Program-made: the position numbers and the translations under genes
Notes under the pieces: generated by a model
Databases searched by the model: none
What the model was told of the DNA's origin: nothing
The model's input: only the letters and a program-made list of their open reading frames with translations
Shown: positions 1 to 11,990 of the stretch, piece after piece
Layout of the letters: each line of letters opens with the position of its first letter
How positions within the stretch are numbered: position 1 is the first letter of the stretch
Assembly (NCBI GenBank): GCA_024364735.1
Contig: JAGFNQ010005674.1
Span: 307,900 to 371,899 of the forward strand
Length of the DNA stretch: 64,000 nucleotides
Direction: 5' to 3'
Origin: Boesenbergia rotunda
Taxonomy: Eukaryota; Streptophyta; Magnoliopsida; Zingiberales; Zingiberaceae

Positions 1-3000
1 GATCGATTATGCCCATTCGACTACTTGATGGTTATTTTGACTTTGACCTCCATGCCAGACCACGACCTTAACTCTCCTTGACCTAGCGGGGGTTCACCAA
101 AACCAACTAGATCATACGATAACTCTAACATGACACCATAATTTTATCGATCATTCAATTATCATAAATACATCCTATGTAAAATTGAACGGAAAGAAAT
201 TTAACCTCTCACCAAACATCAAATCCTGGGGGCAGATATCCATCTAAACAATAGTTAGATGTGTCATCCCATTGTATCATTTATTCTTCCACATTCTGTC
301 AAGTTTTGACCTCCAAATTTTATGGTGTCAACATCCATGTATTAACCGTTAGTCCATCTCATGAGAACTAGCCACAACATCCGAGTTAACAATCTTTATG
401 ATTTACATCCTCCGTGTTGGCTCTGGGACGGGTTGACGGTGGCGTTGGGGATGAGCGAATCACCTCTTGCCACCATTTATTCTTCCACACTCAACCAAAT
501 ATATTATATAATTTTAACAATTATATTAAAAGTTTTAAATAATCATAAGATGCATTATGAACAAAGATCTTAACATGACAATCATTCAATTTTAAGATTA
601 TTTTAGAAAAATTACCTAATCGTTTTACCATTCATTTTCTAATATTTTTATTGTATTCATATATTTGTCCTTTTAATTTATAGTTTACTTGCCCGGTGTT
701 GATGGTTGTAAAATTAGTGTCCCACTTAGCATGCGACAAAGTTAGGCCGAGCCTGGCCCGCGTTGTAGGACAAGGTTCTTGGTGGGTCTTAGCATTGCAG
801 ATATTTTGAATTTTAGATATTTCTCCTGTAAGTTTTTTATATTATCATTTTTACATTATAAAATAATTTAAAATTTAAAATTTAAAATTATTGTTAAGTG
901 CCTCTTAATCTTTTAAAAATTTATCTACAGAAGATTATTTTAATATTTCAAAATATTTATTTTACAACCGCAAGCACCACCTACCTAATTGTGGTTGGAC
1001 ACATGTTGGACCTTTTTCAGGACCATGGATTTAAGAAGTGAGGATTTTTTTATGTTTATATCATAAAAAGAATTATTACTCATTTTATTCATTTAAATAG
1101 GATGGAAAGTAAGGTTGTCAAGGATGAATCCGACCTGATAATATGATTTGAGTTCATCCGAAACATACCAAGTTGATGTTGGAGGGTTTTCGAATGGATG
1201 ATTTTTAGGTCGGATTTGAGTTAATTCGGGTTGATTCAAAATTAGATTTAGTTAATTTTGAGATTAGATTTAGGATTATATTTGAGTTTGGATTGAGATT
1301 TTTTCAACTCACCCCGAACTCGACCTAACACATTCAAATTAACACCCCTAATGGTATGCAACTTTCCTTCCTCAATCACATCTCTACTCTGTCTTTCTAC
1401 TCTTAATCGCATAAGCCATGGCCACTCTCGGATGACCTTGTGTGAAAAATAATTGATTAATATGGACAGATTGAGAAGTAATTGAGCCAAATATAACATG
1501 ATTATATTTGATTAGAATAAATCGTCGTATTGTTCATCTCAAATGATTCAATATCATCGATCATATATAGTAAAATATAAATAAATAAATCATAAAAATA
1601 TTTTATCAGATACAACATCCCTCAAGAACAAACATCCAATAAAATATTTTATATCCGTTAATTAACTTTAAAATTTATTAAAATAAATATTCATATCAGT
1701 ATCAACAGTACTAATCCAATTCGGGAGGAGGATTAGAGCCGATCCATTTCTGAGCCCATGCCTAACCTAGAATGGTCCATTCATAGACATACCGATAGGT
1801 CGACTAGCTAACGCCGCCCTCTCGAGCTAGCTAGGAATATTTAAAACAATATCCTGTTTTCTGAAAACTCGCTGTTAACATATAAATTTATTCTTTAATC
1901 AATTATTATCAGAACAACATTTTAATCTTAAAAATAGTAATATGCAAACCACTGTCCACTGTAATCATAGTTGCCTCCCACTCAGCTACTGCACAATTCA
2001 AATCAACTAAAGGACATATGGAGATATGATCATATCAAGAAATCGTCGCATGTTACTACGTGATCGAATCATCGAGTACCGATATCATTAGTAGTGAAGT
2101 CGCCACGTGACTCCATCCCGTAATTTGCCCTCGTTGACATGTGGAGACTCTCATTGAAGATTGTGGGACAGGACTAGTTAGCCAAGCAGATTAATCGGAC
2201 GTAAATCTAGATATCGCTTATAAATAAAAAAAAAATGATCACTCAAACCCCAAGATATAACACATGAACACATTTTTGACGTAATATACAGAAATTGATT
2301 TTCAAATAATGATGACCTTGGCTCATCATACGAACCGTTAAAATTGCAGATTTTTGTTTTTTTTTAAAGATATGGTCAGTGAAGACTTTATTACTTTGCA
2401 AACCTAGCCCAACCACCGTTGAATTTATTACTTCCAGAAAGCTTATCTGCATCCAAAGAAACACCCATTGAAAATCATGATGCCTTTCCTACAGCATCGG
2501 CAAGGAACTTAAACCCAATTGGATCCAACACAACACCTGTTCAATAACAATGAGTTGTTCTTATTCCAACGGTGTGCATTCGAACACACTGGCAAAGAGA
2601 TTCGCCACATGAAAAGTGAGCTATATCAATACCTCCTCACAGGAAAATCTTCGCTTTGCTCCAAAGCGAAGTGAACACTGTTTATCAATAATTGGGTCAC
2701 AGTCGTCGACCATTGGTGGTGGAGGTGGTGGTGGTGGAGTGATTTTTATAGCGGCCAGATGATCTTTTGTTCTCCATCCATCTTCTTCCATTCACAAAGA
2801 AAAAGCACTGTTGGTTCAGAAAAACGAATTAGTTCCAGTTCATGATATCACACTGATTACTCTAACTTACTGAATGACATAAAACAGTTGGTATATGCTG
2901 AAACAAAACAGTGGAAACTGCTAAAAGACACCCATATTACACAGCAACAAGGTTGTCTTAAATCATTTTTGTTTTTTGGTGATTATGAACAATAATTGCT

Positions 3001-4271
3001 ACACTCAGAGCTTTCTCAATCAACTTGAAGGGACTTTCGTTTTTGGTTGTCTAGTTAATTCATAAATGTTAGATGTGTCCGAGAACAAAGATGGTTGGGG
3101 AAGAATAAAGTTATTCCATTGAATAATAAATAATAAGCATCAAGAAAGATGGTTAGACACAGCAATCTATTAAATCCCTTTATGGCAAGAATGCACCAAC
3201 ATTATCGAAGAGCTTGATGAATCCCATTTTACATCTTCCCTATCACTGATAATGAAGAATAATGATAAAAATGAAACAAATAGACTTGGTACATGTTTAA
3301 GCATATAAGGCATCATGCCATCATCTTAATTACTTCATCATTAATTTAATCTCTACTTTGACAAGGATATAAACCACCTAAATAAGTACTTAATCAATTT
3401 GTTGGATGAATAGTTAAAACATAATTAGTGCAAACAGACTTAGTTTCGTCTGCGCCGAGCCTCTAACATTTTCTATGCAGTCGGAGTTTTATTTTTCAAC
3501 TGGAGAAATTTCATCTTGAAGCTCCACGTTGTGAAATCTTATGCTTAGTATAATACAAAAAAAGGACAGAATAAATATCTCTGGAAAACATGCATCTACA
3601 ACAGGAATGAACCATTTTCCTGGGCTTGTTTGGAAATTAAACTGAAACTCAACCAACAACATACATCAAATACGTACAGAGATATTATGAGCATCTGGAT
3701 CACCCTCAAGCTTGGAAGATATTAGGCTATAGATGTGGACTCCAAAAATATTGTTCAAATTTTCTTTCAGAGAATAATCGGCTTCTATGCTACTATTCTT
3801 TCTGGACCATCATCACTATTCTTGAATATTGTCAATTGGCAAACCATACGTTCTGTAGTTATAAATCAAATTTGGATTTGCATCATGATCAATCTTGACA
3901 ATCTTTAACCTGCCCTTGTGTTCCAAGAATCAAAATCGCAGTCAGGCAATGTAGAATTTGATACGTTACAGCTAATTAAGATTGCCCCATCCTGAATACT
4001 GAGCAAAGACTGCAGAATGTCTATGAATAATATGCATTTTTTTTAATAAAAAAATGGATAATAGTGAGAAGTATAACAAAAGCAAACAACAAGCAACACT
4101 TGAAAGACAAGTTTTGCATGTACAATATGAACAAAAGCTCACTGTAATCCAGTTTAGCAGATTGATCCTACACTCAGCCATCCAAATATTTTGCTAGTAG
4201 ATTCATAGGAAAACAACGTGTCTTAATGGAACTTATCTCCATTTCTGTAAAGAACCACCAAATGTACGTCC
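1..4271. other. AT-rich intergenic DNA, no gene seen
   Basis: I see no coding region with recognisable domains in this stretch. The open frames are short (up to 83 codons) and lie in low-complexity AT-rich sequence. Local features are a GGTGGT-type run near 2710-2740 and several A/T homopolymers. Decayed transposon DNA is likely but I could not assign a family. Confidence 0.6.
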
Positions 4272-4288
4272 CCCATCTAAGCGATCAC

Positions 4289-4509
4289 GTCTTCGTGGAC
4301 TGGCTCGATTGGTAAGGCATTTGATCGTTTGTTTCAGAGGTCTCAGGTTCGAGAGTCGCTAGTCACACACGGGGTAAAAACCTTGTCTGCTGGCTTAAAT
4401 TCTCTCGGCCCCAGGCGTCTTACCCAACCAGTAAACCGTGATTTGCCTCCCTGGACACCTGTGGGACAGGGACCAGGGGTCGCTAAGGTGGCGGTTTCAC
4501 CTTTTTGTT
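4289..4509 (+). mobile_element. tRNA-derived SINE (candidate)
   Basis: A tRNA-like head is visible. A box A-like TGGCTCGATTGGTAAGG lies near 4300 and a box B-like GGTTCGAGAGTC near 4346, and a tRNA-unrelated body follows. The copy ends in a T-rich tail (CCTTTTTGTT). Direct repeats of 17 bp with two mismatches (4272-4288 and 4510-4526, CCCATCTAAG...) flank it and look like an aged target-site duplication. No true tRNA gene is proposed because the acceptor stem and CCA-side pairing are not seen. Confidence 0.6.
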
Positions 4510-4662
4510 CCCATCTAAGTGATCGCACCGCGACGCACGGAGAGCCTCGACGAATCGGTGCAGAAAGGGGCGGACTCATCAAAATATCAAATATCTTCTA
4601 TATCAATAAATTTTATTATTTTTATTTAATTATTATCATAAAAAATATTAACATTTATATTA

Positions 4663-4667
<5 letters not shown>

Positions 4668-4703
<36 letters not shown>
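4668..4703. repeat. (TA)n microsatellite
   Basis: An uninterrupted TA dinucleotide run in AT-rich DNA downstream of the SINE. Confidence 0.9.
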
Positions 4704-4709
<6 letters not shown>

Positions 4710-5256
4710 AAATAAATTAAACAATTATATAATATATTTTTAATATCAACTCAGTGAATTTAAAAAAAATTCTTTAAGATATATATACATATTATTTAAT
4801 AGAGTATTCGAGTCGGATATTAAATATTGATAATTCTTTCATATTTTCTTCCATTACATCATATTTGAAAAGGGGTGAAATTGAATTCCTTCATGAATTA
4901 GAATTCAATTCAACCATTTGGAACACATTTTCAATTCATGAATTCAATTCAACCATTTGGAACACATTTTCAGTCAGAAATTGATAAGAAATTGGAATTC
5001 AATTCCCTTCAAATCCTTTAAAACAAATCACACTTAAAGAGGTCTGATTTGTGAATGGAATTGCTTTGACAAATAAAAATTACTAAATAATCCATATTTC
5101 TTACTAGCGCCATTTTGGATGAAGGATAAAATGATAAAAATATAATAATTTAATTAAATTCTGATAGATTCCAAATCAAGGAATTTAATTATGTTATTTA
5201 CTAAATCATTCCAAATATGAGAATTGAATTCAATTCTCAATGGAAATTCAATTTCT
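4704..5256. other. AT-rich spacer, nothing recognised
   Basis: The spacer has a short local duplication around 4911-4975 (the phrase CAACCATTTGGAACACATTTT appears twice, split here only by a few bases). No coding signal is visible. Confidence 0.6.
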
Positions 5257-5273
5257 TTGAAGTTTCCAAACAA

Positions 5274-5522
5274 AAAAAATGATGAACCAGGCAGTAGACA
5301 AATTGAACCTGGGGTGACTGGCCCGACCCCACGGAAGTTTCCCACCGATCACCAGGGTAAATCGGGAAACGCTCACGGTGGGCAGTCTAGAAGCCTAGCG
5401 TCCCAGGGTTCGCGCCCCATTTGGAGGAAAAATTCCTACAAAATGCGTCGTAGCTGGGGATCGAACCGCAGATACTGGGTTAATGACTAGTTACCCTACT
5501 GCTGTACCATAGCCCCCCGGGC
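5274..5522 (-). mobile_element. Full-length SINE, minus strand
   Basis: Read on the minus strand, the element begins near 5522 and carries pol III promoter boxes. Box B reads GGTTCGATCCC (complement of about 5457-5467) and a box A-like block lies near 5495-5513. The 3' end is an A/T-rich tail at 5274-5280. A perfect 17-bp target-site duplication, TTGAAGTTTCCAAACAA, flanks it at 5257-5273 and 5523-5539. This is direct evidence of a retrotransposed tRNA-derived SINE of about 249 bp. Confidence 0.9.
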
Positions 5523-5653
5523 TTGAAGTTTCCAAACAAGGTGTTAGGGTAGGATGTCGGCATCTCCATTCGAGTAGGAGGAAATTGCCCTCTCTAATCC
5601 AATAGAAAAAAAGATTAACGAAGTTTTTCCAACATTGAGCGTCCCTGATCCAA

Positions 5654-5822
5654 AAAATAAAAAATAAAAAATAAAAAATAAAAAATAAAAAAAATGATGA
5701 ACCATGCATCAGACAAATTGAACCTGGGATGACCGGCCCGACTCCACGGAAGTTTTTCATCGGTCACCAGGATAAATTGGGAAGCGTTCGCGGTGGGCAG
5801 TCTAGAAGCCGAACGTCCCAGG
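5654..5822 (-). mobile_element. 5'-truncated SINE of the same family, minus strand
   Basis: The body (about 5696-5822) matches the 3' half of the SINE at 5274-5522 closely. The copy lacks the tRNA-like head, so it is 5'-truncated. Its tail is a run of AAAAAT-type units (5652-5690). A perfect 13-bp duplication, GTCCCTGATCCAA, flanks it at 5641-5653 and 5823-5835. Confidence 0.88.
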
Positions 5823-6133
5823 GTCCCTGATCCAATAGAGCATGATGTCGTATTGTGTAAGATTTTTTTTTTTTCAAATGGAGCATGAATTCTGAGACTC
5901 TGGGTTTATAAATCGTCTATTGTGAGTGCTTCTCGATTTACCCTGATAGTTAATAAAAAAATTTTATAAGAATAAATTGATCGTCTCAGATTCGACGTTA
6001 CCTAATTACGTTAATTAATTTTTTCTTAAATCGGCCGGTCCACACAGGTCCACTGTATTATACAATTACAAGGTCTCAAAAGGCGAAGGCAAAACCCTAT
6101 CGTCCCAAACCTTAGCACTTCTCCTGCTCACCG

Positions 6134-7231
6134 ATGACGGCGCCGCTGCGGCGTACCTTCACAATCCCCCTTTTCCGGCGCCACATCCTCGCTTCATACT
6201 CAGCCGCTGCAACTTCTGTTCCCAATCCCTCCTTATCCTCAGTTTCCGTCTCCGCTGCAAAGTCTGCCATCCGATCCGAGTCCGATGCCGAACTCCTCGT
6301 CTCCCTCTTCGAGTCCGTAACCGACCGTCCCTCCTTCTACGGAGACCGCTCGATCTATAAACTCACGATCGAGAAGCTCGCTCGGCGCCGCCGGACTGAC
6401 CTCATCGAGCGCGTCCTCGAGAAGGCCATGCACAGCGAACGCACCCCCAAGTCTGAGGGCTTCCTGATCCGCCTTATCGACCTCTACTCTGACGCCGGAA
6501 TGGTCGACCAAGCCGTGCGGGTCTTCGAGAACATTCCTAGCCTCGCCGGCCAGCGCTCTGAACGCTCCCTCTGCGCACTCTTGTCAGCTTTTCTCGACAA
6601 CGGTCGCATCGAACGCCTTCAAGATGCTTTCAGCTCTTCTGTTGAAGAGTACGGCGTTGTCCCAGGCATTGCGTCTTACAATATCTACCTCAAAGCTCTC
6701 TGCTCCACCAACAAGTTTGACGAGGCACTCGCATTGTTTGATGAAATGCATGATAAAGGAATTGAGCCTGACATCTCCTGCTATAACACGCTCTTAGACG
6801 GCTATTTAAAGAAAGGAGACTACGCTGGATTTGACAAGGTTCTCAAGGAGATTTGCAAACACGGTTTAAGCCAAAATGTTGGCACTTATAACTGCAGAAT
6901 TGCAGCTCTTTGTGCCAAAGGTATGAGCTTTCAGGCTGAAGAATTGTTGGATGTGATGAAATTAAATGGAATCATTCCGGACAAAATCAGCTTCAATACC
7001 TTGATTAATAGGTTTTGCAAACAAGGGAATATTGACTCTGCCATGGTGTTATTTAAGAGAATGAAGGATGTCAAGGGGCCTGGGGGTAAAGTTGTCTTAC
7101 CTGATTCTTACACGTACATCAAGTTAACACAGGGTTTGGTTGAGAAAGGAGAATTTGGGAAGGCTGTGGAGATCTGTAAAGAGTGCTTAGACAATAAATG
7201 GGCACGCCATTTAAGACCATGCAAGAACTGA
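6134..7231 (+). CDS. Small mitochondrial-type PPR protein, C-terminus frameshifted
   Basis: The intronless ORF encodes 365 aa. The first 40 or so residues are rich in R, S, A and T, with few acids, as in an organelle transit peptide. From about residue 85 on there are helical repeats. Clear 35-residue P-type PPR motifs occupy about 178-355 (for example YNIYLKALC, YNTLLDGYL, FNTLINRFC). Such proteins bind organelle RNA. Architecture and length resemble the PPR336/rPPR1 group of mitochondrial ribosome-associated PPRs (my recollection of the family). The last nine residues in frame do not fit. In the frame reached by one inserted base near 7200-7204, PPR-like coding continues to a stop at 7357-7359. 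That would give about 408 aa, the length I recall for PPR336. The lesion sits at a GGG run (7200-7202). It is either a real truncation or a base-call error. The 5' end is GC-rich and the 3' end AT-rich, as in many monocot genes. Confidence 0.88.
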   Translation: MTAPLRRTFTIPLFRRHILASYSAAATSVPNPSLSSVSVSAAKSAIRSESDAELLVSLFESVTDRPSFYGDRSIYKLTIEKLARRRRTDLIERVLEKAMHSERTPKSEGFLIRLIDLYSDAGMVDQAVRVFENIPSLAGQRSERSLCALLSAFLDNGRIERLQDAFSSSVEEYGVVPGIASYNIYLKALCSTNKFDEALALFDEMHDKGIEPDISCYNTLLDGYLKKGDYAGFDKVLKEICKHGLSQNVGTYNCRIAALCAKGMSFQAEELLDVMKLNGIIPDKISFNTLINRFCKQGNIDSAMVLFKRMKDVKGPGGKVVLPDSYTYIKLTQGLVEKGEFGKAVEICKECLDNKWARHLRPCKN

Positions 7232-7359
7232 TTGATGGTTTGATTAAGAGTTCGCTAGTAGGTGAAGCAAAGGACATTATTGCAAGGATGAAGAAGGGAT
7301 TAATCAAAGGTGATGCTAAAGTTGCTTGGATGAAAATCAAAGAAGGATTTGCCTTCTGA
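7232..7359 (+). pseudogene. Out-of-frame continuation of the PPR gene
   Basis: In the frame one base off from the upstream ORF this segment reads as a normal PPR C-terminus (TMQELIDGLIKSS..., ending KEGFAF and a stop at 7357-7359). The in-frame stop at 7229-7231 of the upstream ORF separates it. The match in frame and length argues that the gene recently encoded it, or still does if the indel is an artefact. Confidence 0.8.
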
Positions 7360-9437
7360 TACTTGTGGAGTCACTTGAAGTTGGCCAAGTAATAGGAGTT
7401 TCATATAGTTAATGTAGTAACTCGTGAGCCATCTGAAATAATCTGCTACATGTGTTCTTTGATTTAAGCTGCTGCACTTGTCTGTTGCAATGCAATCAAG
7501 AATCTTTAGATATGTTCTTTCTGTAGAATTTTTTCCTTTTAAGTTTGACCCAATGCCTCTTGCTTTCAGTTGTCCGTTCCCGAAAACAACGGAATGATCT
7601 GATTTATCTTTTTTTTTATGCTAAAGATTGCTTTTGTTACTCTACTTTTTGGAGAAATATAACTACATGCTAAATTATAGTGCAAGAAATATCTGCCTAT
7701 CTTGTGCTCTAACTTCTTTGAATTCTATGTTCTGGTCAGTCCATACAGATACAGTGGTCCCAAATTTGGACAAGATTGCATGGAACATGAATGCCACTCA
7801 AGCATAATTTTCTATGAACTCCTTTGGTATTTAACCTAATTCTTGTTTTATTTCTTTAGCTATTGTTAGATTGCAAAAGATGATACTGTGTATGGATATA
7901 GCAAGTGCAATATGTTTCTAAGTCTGATAATTTTTTTCTCCTAACAAAATGATCCCACACTGCCTACTCTGCTGCCACAGTGCATTAGGGCAAATCAAGA
8001 TTCATCATTGCTTGGGAATTCTATGCTTCTAATTATTTCAATAATGCTCGAGATGAGTAAACTACGTCTTGCCATGCTATTGCGTGATATGTTTACATGC
8101 TCATTGATTTAATGGACAAAAGAACTAAATTGTAGAATAAAATAATTGATGATCTTAAATTTCTAGTATCAACCGAAGGCAAGCTTTGATCTCTGTAGAA
8201 ATTTAGTATAATTGTATAATTGGCATGCAATTCAGCAGATTAGATTCGAGAGTTTGGCATCTGCAACCTGGCTAGAAAAGGGTATATGAGATTAGATTCA
8301 GTATAATTGTATATATGTCTGTTTCACTGGTGAATGAAACTAATGTTGTTACAGAGTCTGGCTCTTCATCTTCTATTAAGTATACCTCGTTTTTCTGTAC
8401 TTGTGTGCTCCTGTCGTACTCAATGTTGAATTAGTGTATGGCTTTGCCCCCTTCATCAACACAGCTCGAGTCCATCTGTTGGAAAAGGAAAAGGAATAGA
8501 AAAGGTGTAAGTGCAGTTGAGCTGCAGCATCATTGTTCACCATTGTCAGCCTGAGCGAAAAGCAAGGCCAAAGGGTCCAGAAGGTATGCAACGAGCTCTC
8601 TCCCCCATCAAGTTTGCAGTTGGTACTTACCATGGTCCTTGAACCCTTTGTCGGAGATATGAAACTCAGTTTGGTCTTGGGTGAAGGTGCCTTTGTTGTA
8701 AATCCTTACTGGGAGTCTCCAGGGACTCGGAGAACAACCCAGATGATTAAATCCTGATCGGTTTTCGTGGCTACTAGAGGCTTTAATGCGAATGTGCTTA
8801 ATGTATATGACAGACGATTTGCTCCATTGTAATCTACGGACTCAGTCGTATGTTCATTCGATATTTAATTTGTTATTGTCATAATAAAGTTTATGAAATA
8901 TTCTTTACCTACTTTTTAAAGTTAAACTCGATAAGATAACGGGAAATTATCTTAAAATCTCTGATCCAGTTCAAACTCTACCCTCAGTTTCAGGTCAAAG
9001 AAAATATTTTTTTATTCCCTGTCAAAATTTGATCGGTAACTGTAACTCCTTCTTATTTGTGATTTTACTTAATTGCCCAAGGTTTTAATTAAAATCCCTC
9101 TGTAGCTCATTTTTTCCATCCAAATCTTCAACTGTCAATGTCTTCTTGCCCTAATTCAACACCGATTTTCTTCTCTAAATCTAAATCATCGATGAACAAA
9201 GCCTTTATTGATACATTGAAGGCCAAAATCGAAAAGACGGTCACACCTTTACAATTCATTTTTTGCTGCCCGAAGCCTTAATTGTCAACGCCACACCTTC
9301 TTGTCCTAACTCAAAGAGGCGATCATACCTTTATCAGTGAGTCTGTGTTTGATTTTTTTCGATTGAATGATTGCATGAGATTTGCATTTAGTTTATTGTG
9401 TTTATTCCATGAGATTTGCGTTTAGTTTTTTTTGATT
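7360..9437. other. 3' flank of the PPR gene and intergenic DNA
   Basis: No recognised domain is present. An unremarkable open frame at 8533-8757 (plus strand) has mixed composition and no recognisable motif. It could be a fragment of an exon but I cannot support a gene. The rest is AT-rich. Confidence 0.5.
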
Positions 9438-9620
9438 GTGTGTGTATTTTGGTTGATTGTCTATTTCATGTCTAACATTTAGGATTTAGTTTAGGGATGT
9501 TGTGTGTGTTTTTGGTTAATTGTCGATTTGATGACCAATATTTAGGGTTTAGTTTAAGGATTATGTGTGTGTTTTTGGTTGGCTGCCGATTTGATGTCCA
9601 ATATTTAGGGTTTAGTTTTC
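9438..9620. repeat. Three imperfect tandem copies of a ~65-bp unit
   Basis: Three consecutive copies share the phrases GTGTGTTTTTGGTT, GATTTGATGTCCAAT and TTTAGGGTTTAGTTT. The block lies just upstream of the Mutator-like transposase remnant and might belong to that element's terminal region. No inverted partner was found downstream. Confidence 0.7.
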
Positions 9621-10061
9621 TGATTAGGCTTGTGTTATATCTATTTCATAGAGTGATTTTTTGAAAATTCCTTTGAGTACTCGATTATAAGTATTTCATG
9701 ATAAATTATAATGGTTTAATACTTGAAATAGTTCAATTTTTAGGAATTTTGAGGAAATTACTTAGAGTACTCGATTATAATAGTTTCATCTCAATTTTTA
9801 TATTTTAATGCTTGAATATAATTATTGTTCAATTTTTTAGAATGATTTGGAGAAAAAAATTGACCTTACATTTTTATATGAATATTGATCTTCAGTTTTT
9901 ATATTATTGAATAAAATATTATATTTTTGCGGATTAGGTCGAAAATGGAATCTGGAACTGGGCCTTGCAACCTTGCATTTTTGGGTAGTTGTAAGAGCAA
10001 AATGAGTTGTTTGTGATTTTAATTTTCAGTGGCTGTAGTTTGCTGGATATATTTGTGAGTC

Positions 10062-11178
10062 TTGGCAAAAAAATATGCGGAGATTAGTCCAAAATCTATG
10101 ATTCTGCAATACATAGCGCCACAACATAAGATGTACGTGACTTTGAACGATGACGATGATGTCCTGAATATGATACATCTTCATATGTATTTGAAGCTCA
10201 ATATGATCGATTTGAGGGTAGAGAGTAGAAATGCATATATTGACAACCTAAATTTTGAGAGGTAAAATATATTATATCCTGTTCATATTTTGATTTTGAT
10301 AATATGTTATGTTACTTTTAGTATAAGTACATATAATATGATTTATTTGACACTAGTAATCTTATTTAAATTCAATATCTTTCATTATATATATATATGG
10401 TATGCACTTATTTTATACTTATTTGTGTTTGATACATCTTAATAATTTTGTATCAAATTGGTAAGAGTTGAGGAGGAACACACATAATCTAGGAGTGATG
10501 AGGAGATTGAACAGACCTTGTTGCCGAATACTATAGATGCTTGGATTAATTGCATTCATGGTGAAGGGCAAAAATTCAAGGATGCTGCTGATTTTAGAAG
10601 ATGTGTTAAAAATTATGTTATTGCTACAAGATACTCATTTTTATATATAAAAAATGACAGCGAGAAGGTTATTGCTATTTGTAGCAAAAGGAGTTGTGGA
10701 TAGAGAATTTATGCTTCAAAATATAAAGCATATAATATATTTGGGATCCGAAACTTGCAACATACATGTGGTGAGAATAATCTACATACTAGAGGATATC
10801 CTAAAGTTGATGCAACTTGGATCGCTAATATTGTGAAAGATAAATTAAGAGAAGATCCCTCTTATCGCCCTTGTACAATTCAAAAAGGCTTACAAAGAGA
10901 TTATGAGATAGAGTTAGATTATTGCAAAGTGTAGAAAGGCAAGGAATTACTGATGCATGATATTCATGGTACAGAGAGGAGATGCTACGATAGATTAAGA
11001 TAGTATTGTCATGTTATTCGAGAAACAAATCTTGACAGTATTACTGAGTGCGAGGTTGATCTCATAACTAATAAATTTAAACGACTATTCATTTGTTTTC
11101 AGGCATGTACAGTTGATTTTGTTACTGGTTGTAGGTCGTTGATTTTTTTGGATGGGACTTATATAAAGAATAAGTATA
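10062..11178 (+). pseudogene. MuDR-type transposase remnant, N-terminal part
   Basis: About 10062-10262 encodes a region resembling the PB1-like N-terminal domain of MuDR transposases (YVTLNDDDDVLNMIHLH). After an AT-rich gap that looks like an intron (about 10265-10480), 10518-11178 encodes the MuDR N-terminal DNA-binding region (FKDAADFRRCVKNY, a zinc-ligand-like CGWRIYA segment, QHTCGENN). The start of the MULE catalytic domain (SLIFLDGTYIKNK) follows. Frame shifts and stops (for example near 10700 and 10934) show decay. The coding stops at 11178 because an LTR element has inserted. It resumes in the same sense at 17199. Confidence 0.85.
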
Positions 11179-11309
11179 TGTTGGTGCAATCTTGGTTAGG
11201 TCAGGGTTGACCTAGTTTGACAAAGCTCAGGTGAGCTTGAGTCTAGCAAGCTTGGGTGAGCTTGAGGTGTATGTTTCGATGTTTGACATTGATGTTTGAA
11301 TTTGATAAT

Positions 11310-11665
11310 CATGGTAAAAGACCTAGTGGGACTAGGCACACCTAGTGGGACTAGGTGAAGTCCAGGTAGATCGGGGAGATCGTACGCTGGCATGACACAC
11401 CTAGTGGGACTAGGTGAAGTCTAGGTAGATCGGGGAGATCGTACGCTGGCACGGGAAAAGACCTAGTGGGACTAGGCACACCTAGTGGGACTAGGTGAAG
11501 TCCAAATGGATCGGGGAGATCGCATGCTGGGACTAGACCTAACTCGAGGGTTAGGCGAATCTGGTTGGGAACCAGGTCAAGTCCGAGCTGGGAGCTAGGC
11601 AGTACAAATCCAGGTCGGTCAACGGGGTTGACCGGACACTTGGTAGGGGATCCTAGACTTGTGGG
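11310..11665 (+). repeat. Array of GGG-loop stem-loops in the 5' LTR
   Basis: Successive inverted repeats have different stems around a GGG-type loop: CCTAGTGGGACTAGG (six times), CTGGTTGGGAACCAG, GAGCTGGGAGCT and CTTGTGGGAACAAG. A longer-looped CCTAAC...GTTAGG pair is also present. The stem sequences change while pairing is kept. The same block is present in the 3' LTR (about 16117-16465). Confidence 0.8.
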
Positions 11666-11689
11666 AACAAGTTAGGGTGGACTCAATCG

Positions 11690-11968
11690 ATTGGGCAATC
11701 GATTGGACCAATCGATCAGGTGATCGATTAGAGCGGTTTTCGCGAGAGGACAGAAGGGTCCTGAATCGATTGGGTAATCGATTCAGGGTATCGGTAATCG
11801 ATTGGCTAATCGATTAGGGCGGTTTGCGCGAGAGAACAGAAAGGCTTTGAATCGATTGGGTAATCGATTCAGGGCAATGGTAATCGATTGGCTAATCGAT
11901 TACGGTTCGAAAACTAGCCGTTGAACGGCTAAGTGTGACGTGGTAATCGATTGGGTAATCGATTACCA
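11690..11968 (+). repeat. AATCGATT palindrome array in U3, 5' LTR
   Basis: Repeated AATCGATT half-sites occur in pairs separated by GGGT, GGCT or GGGC, with one variant pair CAATCGATCAGGTGATCGATTA. The array lies immediately upstream of the TATA-like box. The 3' LTR carries the same array at about 16474-16754. Confidence 0.85.
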
Positions 11969-11984
11969 AACCCTAGGCGACGGG

Positions 11985-11990
11985 TATAAG
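11985..11990 (+). promoter_or_regulatory. TATA-like box of the 5' LTR
   Basis: TATAAG lies in GGGTATAAGG, 16 bp past the last AATCGATT palindrome and upstream of a CTTCTTCC-rich start region. Position and context suit the LTR promoter. This is inferred from sequence only. Confidence 0.5.

Noticed and set aside
4289..4360. A tRNA gene suggested by box A and box B
   Set aside because: It lacks an acceptor stem pairing and is followed by a SINE body and TSD. The same applies to 5457-5513.
4329..4703. A 124-codon frame over the SINE and TA repeat
   Set aside because: It starts inside a SINE and ends in a TA microsatellite, and no domain is present.
10654..10836. A separate small gene inside the transposase remnant
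   Set aside because: The correct frame carries MuDR motifs. This frame is only a shift of it.
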